Shown here: positions 42,662-49,332 of the stretch, piece by piece
Layout: every line of letters begins with the position of its first letter
Numbering within the stretch: the first letter of the stretch is position 1
Assembly: GCF_004323735.1 (NCBI RefSeq)
Contig: NZ_CP036455.1
Location: 2,537,101 to 2,601,100 of the forward strand
Direction of reading: 5' to 3'
Length of the DNA stretch: 64,000 bases
Origin: Streptomonospora litoralis
GTDB taxonomy: Bacteria; Actinomycetota; Actinomycetes; Streptosporangiales; Streptosporangiaceae
The notes under the pieces: model-generated
Told to the model about the DNA's origin: nothing
Databases searched by the model: none
The model's input: the letters and a program-made list of their open reading frames with translations, nothing else
Program-made: the position numbers and the translations under genes

Positions 42662-42820
42662 TCAGGCGAGTTCGCGCCGCTTGGCCGCGTCGGCGAGCGT
42701 GGCCTGCGTGCCGCGCCTGGCCAGCCGCATCACATAGGCGATCCCGCCGGCGAGGATCGCCACAGGCACTCCCATAATGGCGATCAGCGCGATCAGACCG
42801 AGGATTCCGAGTTCTCCCAT
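42662..42820 (-). CDS. Small single-pass membrane protein
   Basis: 52 residues: MGELGILGLIALIAIMGVPV, then AILAGGIAYVMRLARRGTQA, ending TLADAAKRRELA. An N-terminal helix of about 28 hydrophobic residues is followed by a basic amphipathic tail, so it should anchor in the membrane with the tail inside. There is no good Shine-Dalgarno site before the ATG. Codon third positions are strongly GC, as in real genes. No family recognised. It is short enough to be missed by gene callers and stands alone between the aldo/keto reductase terminator and a divergent esterase gene. Confidence 0.68.
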   Translation of the reverse strand: MGELGILGLIALIAIMGVPVAILAGGIAYVMRLARRGTQATLADAAKRRELA

Positions 42821-43085
42821 GGCTTCATGCTAGGCGAGGACGCCCCGCGCGGCGACGGAATCCCACGGCGTTGTGGATCACGCCGCGGCGTTCGGTCGGC
42901 TCCGCCGGAGACCGCTCGCATGCCGCCCCGGCGTGACCGCCCAGTCGCGCGCGGCGACAAGGGAAGGTGAAAGGCTCGGCGCATACCACCACGCACCGAA
43001 CGTCCCCATACGGCCGGGAACGGTACAGGTGCCGGTGGGCGGCGGTGCGGCCGATCCGCCGCCGGACGCCCAGCAGGGAGGCGCT

Positions 43086-43826
43086 ATGGCGAACAGGCAC
43101 GTCTTCGCGTACGGAGAGCACCCCAGCCGACTGATCCAGGTCTGGCAACCCGATGACGACGCCGCCGCTCCCTTCCCCATGGCGGTCCTGCTGCACGGCG
43201 GCTGGTGGCGCGACGCCCATGACCTGCGCCTGATGGACGGCCTCGCCGCCGCCCTCGCCGACTCCGGCAGGCTCGTCTGGAATGTCGAGTACCGGCGCAC
43301 CGGAGACGACGGCGGCGGCTGGCCGCAGACCCTGGAAGACGTGCAAGCCGCCCTGAACCTCCTCGGAGACCGGCTGAGGGAGGGCGCCGAACCGGGCGAC
43401 CCGCACCGGGTGGTCGGCATCGGCCACTCCGCCGGCGGCCACCTGGCGCTGCTGGCCGCGGCCGGATCCCCGCTGACCGGCGTCATCGGTCTCGCCCCGG
43501 TCACCGACCTGCGCGCCGCCGCGACGGCCGGGCTCGGTGAGGGGGCCGTCGCCGACTTCCTCGGTGCCGCCCCCGCCGACAGCACCTACACCGAAGCCGC
43601 GCCGCTGCACCGCCTGCCCATCGGAGTTCCGCAGTTGATCGTGCACGGGGACGCCGACCGGCGGGTCCCCGTCGAGCACAGCCGCGCCTACGCCGAGGCG
43701 GCGCGCGCAGCGGGCGATCCCGTCGAGTACGCGGAGATCGCCGGTGCCGACCACTTCGCCGTCGTCGATCCGCAGCAGCAGGCGTGGCGGTCGGCGGGGG
43801 AGTGGCTGCAGCGTGCGGGAGTGTAG
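43086..43826 (+). CDS. Alpha/beta hydrolase (esterase / kynurenine-formamidase-like)
   Basis: 246 residues with AGGGAGG just upstream. Oxyanion-hole motif LLHGGWWRD near 35, the HGGxW form of hormone-sensitive-lipase and kynurenine-formamidase-like proteins; nucleophile elbow GIGHSAGGHLALL near 115; acid Asp in IVHGDADRRVP near 190; His in IAGADHFAVVDP near 220. Cytoplasmic. No tryptophan-degradation genes are nearby, so a general esterase is as likely as formamidase. Followed by a nested hairpin and then the IS607 element. Confidence 0.88.
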   Translation: MANRHVFAYGEHPSRLIQVWQPDDDAAAPFPMAVLLHGGWWRDAHDLRLMDGLAAALADSGRLVWNVEYRRTGDDGGGWPQTLEDVQAALNLLGDRLREGAEPGDPHRVVGIGHSAGGHLALLAAAGSPLTGVIGLAPVTDLRAAATAGLGEGAVADFLGAAPADSTYTEAAPLHRLPIGVPQLIVHGDADRRVPVEHSRAYAEAARAAGDPVEYAEIAGADHFAVVDPQQQAWRSAGEWLQRAGV

Positions 43827-43838
43827 CAGCCGGCCCGT

Positions 43839-43880
43839 CCTGCCTTCGCACGGAGGCGGAACCCTCCGCACGAGGGCAGG
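43839..43880 (+). terminator. Nested hairpin after the esterase gene
   Basis: Outer arms CCTGCC/GGCAGG (43839-43844 and 43875-43880) and inner stem CGGAGG-CGGAAC-CCTCCG. Confidence 0.5.
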
Positions 43881-44047
43881 GGCGCGGCAGGCGGGTGGGC
43901 CCCGCTTCCGAATTCACGGGCCTCACATGTCACGAATCGGGTCGGCCGTTCGTCTCAGGTACCAGGGCGGCGCTCGGATCGAGGAAGGGATTCGGAACTG
44001 TTCGCTTGGATGTGCAAAGCTGGGTAATTTTATGTTAAACCGTCCCC

Positions 44048-44623
44048 ATGAAGTTGACGGAGTGGGCTCGAAAGCAGGGCGTGTCCTACCGCAGTGCCTT
44101 GAACTGGTTCCATGCGGGGACCCTGCCTGTGGCCGCCCGCCAACTGGCCACCGGCACCATCCTCGTCGAGGAGCCGGTGACTACCGGCGGTCGCGCTGCC
44201 GCCTACTGCCGGGTTTCCAGCGCTGGCCGGAAACCCGACCTGGAGCGTCAGGCGGGGCGAGTCGCCGCCGCCTGCACCGAACGCGGAATCACGCTGGACC
44301 AAGTGGTCACCGAAGTCGGTTCCGGACTCAACGGCAACCGTCCCAAGCTTCACGCGTTGCTGCGCGACGCGTCGGTGTCGGTGATCGTGGTCGAGCACCG
44401 CGACCGGCTGGCCCGCTTCGGGACAGAGCACGTTGAATCGGCCCTGGCCGCCTCGGGGCGGTCGCTGGTGGTACTCGACGATAGCGAGGTCGATGACGAT
44501 CTGGTGCGCGACATAACCGAGGTGCTGACGTCGATGTGCGCCCGGCTGTATGGGAAACGGTCGGCGGGGAAACGCGCCGCCCAGGGGGTGGCCGCCGCAA
44601 CACGGAAGGAGGGCCCGGCGTGA
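44048..44623 (+). CDS. tnpA: IS607-family serine recombinase (TnpA)
   Basis: 191 residues. IS607 serine recombinases carry the DNA-binding domain N-terminally, as here: MerR-like helix-turn-helix MKLTEWARKQGVSYRSALNWFHAG at 1-24, then the catalytic domain starting AAYCRVSSAGRKPDLERQAG (nucleophile Ser57 or Ser58), VVTEVGSGLNGNRPKLHALL near 99, and VVEHRDRLARFGTEHVESAL near 128 with the conserved Arg residues. It cuts and rejoins DNA for transposition with little target specificity. Its stop overlaps the tnpB start. Complete and apparently functional. Confidence 0.95.
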   Translation: MKLTEWARKQGVSYRSALNWFHAGTLPVAARQLATGTILVEEPVTTGGRAAAYCRVSSAGRKPDLERQAGRVAAACTERGITLDQVVTEVGSGLNGNRPKLHALLRDASVSVIVVEHRDRLARFGTEHVESALAASGRSLVVLDDSEVDDDLVRDITEVLTSMCARLYGKRSAGKRAAQGVAAATRKEGPA

Positions 44624-46029
44624 ACGGCGCCCACCATCAGGCCTACCTGTTCGCGCTTGATGCCGCCCCTGAGCAGGAACAGGCGTTGTCCTCCCATGCC
44701 GGGGCGGCCCGGTTCGCCTACAACTGGGGGCTGGCCCGCGTCAAAGCCAACCTGACCCGACGCGCCGCCGAGCGCACCTACGGCCTGGACGAGGCGGATC
44801 TGACCCCGGGCCTGAACTGGTCGGCCTACAGCCTGCGCAAAGACTGGAACACCGCCAAGCACGAGGCGGCGCCCTGGTGGGGCGAGAACTCCAAAGAGGC
44901 CTACTCCTGCGGCCTGGCGAACCTCGCCCAGGCGCTGAAGAACTGGAGCGCCTCCCGCGCCGGCAAGCGCACCGGAAAGAAGACCGGGTTTCCGAAGTTC
45001 AAGTCCAAGCGGTCCCGGAAGTCGTTTCGTATCACCACCGGAGCCTTCGGGTTGGCCCCCGGCGACAACCGGCATGTGAAGCTGCCCCGCATCGGGGTGG
45101 TGCGCACCCACGAGTCCACCCGCAAGCTCGCCCGCCACCTGGCTCGTGGCTCCGCCCGCATCCTCGCGGCCACCGTCAGCTTCCAGCGCGGCCGGTGGCA
45201 CGTGTCCTTCACCGTGGAGAAGCGCACCCCCGCACCGGCCCCGGCCACCGGCGGCGCCGTCGGCGTCGACCTGGGCGTCAAGCACCTGGCGGTGCTCTCC
45301 ACCGGAGAGGCCGTGGACAACCCCGAACACCTCGACCGCGCCCAACGGAAGATGCGCCGCGCCCAACGGCGGGCCGCGCGCCGCACCGGCCCCGACCGGC
45401 GCACCGGACAAACCCCGTCCAACCGGTGGCGCAAAGCCCGCGCCGCCGCCGACCGGCTGCACACGAAGACCGCAAACGCCCGCCGCGACGGGCTCCACAA
45501 ACTCACCACCCGCCTGACCAACGCGTTCTCCACGATCGTGATCGAGGACCTGAACGTGGCCGGGATGGCGGCCAACCGCTCGCTGGCCCGCGCGGTCTCC
45601 GATACCGGAATGGGCGAACTGCGCCGCCAGTTGGAATACGAAACCGCCTGGTCCGGGCGCCACCTGGTGGTGGCCGACCGGTGGTTTCCCTCGTCCAAGA
45701 CCTGCAACGACTGCGGCGCGGTGAAAGCCAAGCTGCGCCTGTCGGAGCGGACGTTTACGTGTGAGGCGTGCGGGATGGTCGCCGACCGCGACGCCAACGC
45801 CGCCGCCGACCTCGCCGACCTCGCCGAGGTCGCCGAGGTCGCCGAGGTCGCCTCCTCCCCGGGTTGCGGGGCGAGGATAAACGAGCCGCTGGAAACCCAC
45901 GTAAGCCCGCCCCTGGTGGCTATGGGTACCGCCACGGGAAGACCCCGCCCGGTCGGGCGGGGTCAACGCAGCGCCGCAAGGCGACGGCTCAGGACACGTT
46001 TTCACACGTTTCCTGAACGGCACCGATGA
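44620..46029 (+). CDS. tnpB: TnpB RNA-guided nuclease of the IS607 element
   Basis: 469 residues from the GTG that overlaps tnpA. N-terminal FKFLL-like wedge/REC region (about 1-190: HQAYLFALDAAPEQEQALSS, WWGENSKEAYSCGLANLAQA, KFKSKRSRKSFRITTG). All RuvC residues are present: Asp217 in GVDLGVKHLAV, Glu309 in VIEDLNVAGM, Asp391 in MVADRDANAA. The zinc ribbon SKTCNDCGAV...FTCEACGMV is intact. TnpB uses the element's 3'-end RNA to cut at the donor or target site, favouring retention. The tail after residue 393 holds a five-unit AD/E-L/V-A repeat and runs to the ECF41 start, where TGA sits inside ATGA. The last part of the protein is probably encoded by right-end and flanking DNA. Confidence 0.93.
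   Translation: MNGAHHQAYLFALDAAPEQEQALSSHAGAARFAYNWGLARVKANLTRRAAERTYGLDEADLTPGLNWSAYSLRKDWNTAKHEAAPWWGENSKEAYSCGLANLAQALKNWSASRAGKRTGKKTGFPKFKSKRSRKSFRITTGAFGLAPGDNRHVKLPRIGVVRTHESTRKLARHLARGSARILAATVSFQRGRWHVSFTVEKRTPAPAPATGGAVGVDLGVKHLAVLSTGEAVDNPEHLDRAQRKMRRAQRRAARRTGPDRRTGQTPSNRWRKARAAADRLHTKTANARRDGLHKLTTRLTNAFSTIVIEDLNVAGMAANRSLARAVSDTGMGELRRQLEYETAWSGRHLVVADRWFPSSKTCNDCGAVKAKLRLSERTFTCEACGMVADRDANAAADLADLAEVAEVAEVASSPGCGARINEPLETHVSPPLVAMGTATGRPRPVGRGQRSAARRRLRTRFHTFPERHR
45805..45849 (+). repeat. Five 9-bp tandem units with internal inverted symmetry in tnpB
   Basis: GCCGACCTC twice followed by GCCGAGGTC three times. GACCTC and GAGGTC are reverse complements, so the block folds into a hairpin as RNA. 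It codes for ADLADLAEVAEVAEVA just after the last RuvC motif. Confidence 0.8.
45850..46018 (+). ncRNA. Candidate omega (right-end) RNA of TnpB
   Basis: In TnpB systems the guide-scaffold RNA overlaps the 3' end of tnpB and runs to the right end, with the guide taken from flanking DNA. The expected place here is this stretch, perhaps with the hairpin-forming repeat just upstream. The position is by analogy only; I cannot fold it reliably by eye. Confidence 0.3.
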
Positions 46030-47006
46030 CGCGGGAGACGACGGGAGACGGGACGGATTTCGAGGAACTGCGGCCGCTGCTGTTCTCGATCTCCTACCGG
46101 ATCCTGGGCAGCGCGACCGAGGCCGAGGACGCCGTACAGGAGACCTGGCTGCGCTACGCGGCGAGTTCGACGCGACCGCGGTCCCTCAAAACGTTCCTCG
46201 CGACGACGACCACCCGCATCTCGATCGACGTGCTGCGTTCCGCCCGGATGCGCCGGGAGGAGTACATCGGTCCGTGGTTCCCCGAACCGCTGCTCGCCGA
46301 CCCCTACCAGGACCCGGAACGCTCCGCCGACCTGGCCGACTCGGTGTCCATGGCGGCGCTGCTGCTGATGGAGCGGCTCAGCCCGCCCGAACGCGCCGTC
46401 TTCGTCCTCCGGGAGGTGTTCGGATTCGCTTTCGCGGACGTCGCCTCGGCGGTGGACCGATCCGAGGCGGCCTGCCGACAGCTCGCCTCGCGGGCACGCC
46501 GCCACATGCGCGACGGCCGGCCCCGTTTCGAGTCCGACCGCACGAAGCGCACGGAACTCGCCGACAGGTTCCTCGACGCGCTCAGGGACGGCGACGTCGA
46601 CGGCCTGCGCGAGCTCCTCGCCGCCGACGCGCAGCTGGTCAGCGACGGCGGCGGCAAGGTCGGCCAGAAGACCCCCGTCCAGGGCATCGACCGGGTCGTC
46701 CGGGTGCTGGCCGCCGCCGTACCCCCGTACATCCATATCGGCGCCGTGATAGAGCCACACGAGGTCAACGGCCAGCCGGGCGCGATCCTCCGCGACCGCG
46801 GAGGAAGGATCGTCGCCACCTGGGCGCTCGACATCGTCGACGGACGCATCCAGACCGTCCGCTCGGTGATCAACCCGGACAAACTCGGGCATCTCGGCCC
46901 TGTCGCCGACGCCCGCGCGGTCATCCGCGAAAAGAACCTGGCCCGCCGGCGGCCGGAGCGCACCCACCGGGCCCCGGGTCCAGCTCGTAGCGACCGACGT
47001 AGGTGA
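46026..47006 (+). CDS. ECF41-family RNA polymerase sigma factor (SigJ-like)
   Basis: 326 residues. Sigma region 2 at about 12-80 (LRPLLFSISYRILGSATEAE, DAVQETWLRYAAS), the linker GPWFPEPLLADP near 82 (the W-x-PEP motif of ECF41), sigma region 4 at about 120-175 (LSPPERAVFVLREVFGFAFA, ACRQLASRARRHM), and a SnoaL-like C-terminal domain with DGGGKVGQKTPVQG near 208 and NPDKLGHLG near 284, both ECF41 signatures. The C-terminal domain takes the role of an anti-sigma factor. The usual neighbour, a carboxymuconolactone-decarboxylase-type or oxidoreductase gene, is missing; the IS607 element abuts the start codon instead. No Shine-Dalgarno site is visible, so translation may depend on tnpB. Confidence 0.93.
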   Translation: MTRETTGDGTDFEELRPLLFSISYRILGSATEAEDAVQETWLRYAASSTRPRSLKTFLATTTTRISIDVLRSARMRREEYIGPWFPEPLLADPYQDPERSADLADSVSMAALLLMERLSPPERAVFVLREVFGFAFADVASAVDRSEAACRQLASRARRHMRDGRPRFESDRTKRTELADRFLDALRDGDVDGLRELLAADAQLVSDGGGKVGQKTPVQGIDRVVRVLAAAVPPYIHIGAVIEPHEVNGQPGAILRDRGGRIVATWALDIVDGRIQTVRSVINPDKLGHLGPVADARAVIREKNLARRRPERTHRAPGPARSDRRR

Positions 47007-47049
47007 CCGGCCCACTCCCTCCCGCTCCCGGCCCCGCGGGACCGCCCTT

Positions 47050-47065
47050 GGGCGCCTTCGCGCCC
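47050..47065. terminator. Short hairpin between convergent genes
   Basis: GGGCGC-CTTC-GCGCCC, a six-base perfect stem with a stable tetraloop, between the sigma factor and sulfotransferase stops. Confidence 0.45.
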
Positions 47066-47103
47066 TTCGCGGCAGGCATGATCGCAGCCACCCGCTACGC
47101 CGC

Positions 47104-47991
47104 TCAGCGCCCCTTGGCGTAGCCCAGTCGCTTCAGTTCCGCGCCCGCGACGGAGCGGACCTCCTCGCGCTGCTCCGCGTTGAGGCGGTTGCGCCAGGCT
47201 CCGATGCCCGGTGAGTCGGTGCGCACCAGCTCGACGGCCGAGACCCGGGCGCCGGTGAACTCGCGCAGTCGCTCGGCCGCCGCGACCTCGCCGCCGAAGA
47301 CGTCCTCGTAGCGCAGCGTCATCAGCCGGTCGGCCCCCAGCGAACCGCGCAGCCGGGCCGACAGCCGCACCGCGCCGCGCCAGCGCAGCGCGCATTTGGC
47401 CGCGACGGACAGCTTCGGGTAGCGCGTGCGCTCCTCCTCGCTCTCGATTCCGAAGAAGGGGTTGGGCATCTCCTCCGCCAGGTTCGACAGCGCCGGGCGG
47501 AACCACGAGAGCGCATGCTCGTCTGCCAGCATCTCGGTCGCCACGTCGCGCCCGTCCCGGATGATCTGCACGAACACGGCGTCCTCGAACGCCGTCTGCA
47601 GCGCGGCGGCGCTGTAGATCAGATCCGGGCTCGCGTCGCCGTACCGGCTGACGTCGCCGGCGTGCCGGCAGGGCGCTGCCGCTTCGCGGGCGGGCACCGG
47701 TCGGGCCGGGCAGTAGGGGCACGTGCGCGGGGTCAGCTGCCAGGACTCCGCGAACGCCGCCCGCAGCAGCGCCGCGGTGCCCGAGGCGCGCTCCTCGGCG
47801 ATCGACGGCCGCCGCGCCAGGGCGTAGGCCGCGTCGAGCACGGTGCCGTGGCCCGCGCCGACGTGGAAGCCCGGTGCTTTGCCCAGGGCGCGGCCGATGA
47901 GCTCCACGCCGGAATGCGGCGCACCCAGGACGAAGACCGGCCTGCGGACCTTCGTCCCGTTCACCAGGAGGATGTAGGGCGGCTGTTTCAT
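47104..47991 (-). CDS. Sulfotransferase-like protein with a Cys-rich insert
   Basis: 295 residues from the ATG; a TTG six bases upstream adds MP. The N-terminal RRPVFVLGAPHSGVELIGRA corresponds to the PAPS 5'-phosphosulfate loop, though the usual Arg-Ser-Gly-Thr is changed to Pro-His-Ser-Gly. The 3'-phosphate motif VQIIRDGRDVATEML near 140 is clear, and LMTLRYEDVFGGEVAAAERL near 222 is the usual later element. Between them (about 88-112) lies TCPYCPARP...APCRH, a CxxC...CxH pattern that could bind zinc and is not a normal sulfotransferase feature. There is no clear Shine-Dalgarno site. Substrate unknown. Convergent with ECF41. Confidence 0.8.
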   Translation of the reverse strand: MKQPPYILLVNGTKVRRPVFVLGAPHSGVELIGRALGKAPGFHVGAGHGTVLDAAYALARRPSIAEERASGTAALLRAAFAESWQLTPRTCPYCPARPVPAREAAAPCRHAGDVSRYGDASPDLIYSAAALQTAFEDAVFVQIIRDGRDVATEMLADEHALSWFRPALSNLAEEMPNPFFGIESEEERTRYPKLSVAAKCALRWRGAVRLSARLRGSLGADRLMTLRYEDVFGGEVAAAERLREFTGARVSAVELVRTDSPGIGAWRNRLNAEQREEVRSVAGAELKRLGYAKGR

Positions 47992-48514
47992 GGGCAAGGA
48001 GATTTCGGCACTGTTCGGCGGGTCCTGTGCGGTTCGGAGCTTTCCGGGGCCGGTGCGCCCTGTGGCCGCTCCGTCCGCGGTCGTCTGGTCCCAGCGAACC
48101 CCATCGGCGTCGAGCGACCTCCGCTTTCCCCGGAATCGGCGCGTCGCCGAGGTCCTCCTCGGCCGGGCACCCGCGAGCGCTTCCCGCGTCCCCGCTGTGA
48201 GCAGAGATTACCGCGAAGTTCCGCATGCACCGTTATGTCCGCTCCCTTCGTCGGCGAGAAGTGGTGGATACGTGATCTTCCCGTGAGCCTGCACACCCGG
48301 CCGCCGACTCGGGCGAGCCCGCAGACGGGCCGGGTCCGCTCGCCACTCGGGCCCCGCGGCGCTGCCACAATGGGCGCAGATCGACTACGGCCGCGGGCCC
48401 CGGGCGGGGGACAGCGGGGACGCGGGTCGGCGCCCGGCGGCGGCCACGGCCGCGGGCCCCGGTGCCGCACCCCGGCCGGGACGCGGCCGCCGCACCCGAC
48501 GCCGAGGACCGCAC
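47992..48514. other. 523-bp intergenic region
   Basis: Divergent space between the sulfotransferase-like and sirtuin genes. An open plus-strand frame near 47990-48286 has no family motif or Shine-Dalgarno context and was not accepted. No strong palindrome seen; the sequence around 48205-48290 is slightly more A/T-rich and may hold a promoter. Confidence 0.4.
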
Positions 48515-49288
48515 ATGACCGCAGCCGCCAGCCCCGCCGACGCCGCGCACCTGCTCGCCGGCGCCGAGCGGATCACCGTGCTCACCGGGGCCGGTATCTC
48601 CACCGATTCCGGCATCCCGGACTTCCGCGGGCCGCAGGGCGTGTGGACCAAGGACCCGGGCGCGGCCGCCCTGTTCGACTACGACACCTACATGGCCGAC
48701 GCGAACGTCCGCCGCACGGTGTGGCAGATGCGCCGCGACCACCCCGCCTGGCAGGCCGCCCCCAACGCCGCCCACCGCGCCCTTGCCGAGCTGGACGCCG
48801 CCGGGCGCCTGCGCGCACTGGTCACCCAGAACATCGACGGCCTCCACCAGGCCGCCGGTGTCGCCGACGACCACGTCATCGAGGTGCACGGCACCATGAA
48901 GCAGGTGGCGTGCATGAAGTGCGGCCACCGCACGCCCGCGCCGGAGGTGCTGGAGCGGCTGGAGGAGGAGTCCGACCCGCGCTGCCTCGTGTGCGGCGGC
49001 ATCCAAAAGGCCGACACCATCTCCTTCGGCCAGCGCCTCAAACCCGACGTGCTCGACGCCGCCGTGCAGGCCGCCGCCGAGGGGGCGGTGTTCGTGGCGG
49101 TCGGGACGTCGCTGGCGGTGCACCCGGTGGCCGGGTTGTGCGACATCGCGCTGGAGAACGGGGTTCCGCTGGTCGTCGTCAACGCCGAGGAGACGCCGTA
49201 CGACGGCGTCGCGGAGGTGGTCCTGCGCGGCCAGATCAGCGAGGTGGTGCCGGAGCTGGTGAAGTACGCGTTGGGGACGGCGGGGTAG
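48515..49288 (+). CDS. Sir2-family NAD-dependent protein deacylase (sirtuin)
   Basis: 257 residues. NAD-binding GAGISTDSGIPDFRGPQGVW at about 25-44, TQNIDGLHQAAG near 107 and the catalytic His in EVHGTMKQVACMKCG near 124. Zinc Cys pairs CMKC and CLVC, then GTSLAVHPVAGLC near 200 and VVNAEETPYD. Removes acetyl or other acyl groups from lysines with NAD, cytoplasmic. The sequence ADALF-like Tyr/Arg pair of class III desuccinylases is not obvious, so deacetylase activity is the default. Ends 44 bp before the convergent NACHT gene. Confidence 0.95.
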   Translation: MTAAASPADAAHLLAGAERITVLTGAGISTDSGIPDFRGPQGVWTKDPGAAALFDYDTYMADANVRRTVWQMRRDHPAWQAAPNAAHRALAELDAAGRLRALVTQNIDGLHQAAGVADDHVIEVHGTMKQVACMKCGHRTPAPEVLERLEEESDPRCLVCGGIQKADTISFGQRLKPDVLDAAVQAAAEGAVFVAVGTSLAVHPVAGLCDIALENGVPLVVVNAEETPYDGVAEVVLRGQISEVVPELVKYALGTAG

Positions 49289-49332
49289 GCGCTGGACGCG
49301 GGACGAGCCCGGGGTGCCCGGGACGCGGTGTG

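Larger units (their letters stand above)
44005..46020 (+). mobile_element. IS607-type insertion sequence (TnpA serine recombinase plus TnpB), ends approximate
   Basis: A two-gene element, tnpA then tnpB overlapping by GTGA. IS607 members lack inverted terminal repeats and target duplications, so the ends are estimated: left in the A/T-rich stretch before tnpA (TGGGTAATTTTATG), right after the direct repeat ACACGTTTTC-ACACGTTTCC (45994-46013). The tnpB reading frame continues across the presumed right end and stops within the next gene's start codon. Both genes look intact, so the element may be active. Confidence 0.8.

Noticed and set aside
45805-45849. Tandem 9-bp units considered as a CRISPR or minisatellite array
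   Set aside because: The units are in frame inside tnpB, have no spacers and continue the coding sequence.
47990-48286. 98-codon plus-strand frame upstream of the sirtuin gene
   Set aside because: No Shine-Dalgarno site, no domain and a Pro/Ser/Arg-rich composition; it overlaps the sulfotransferase start.
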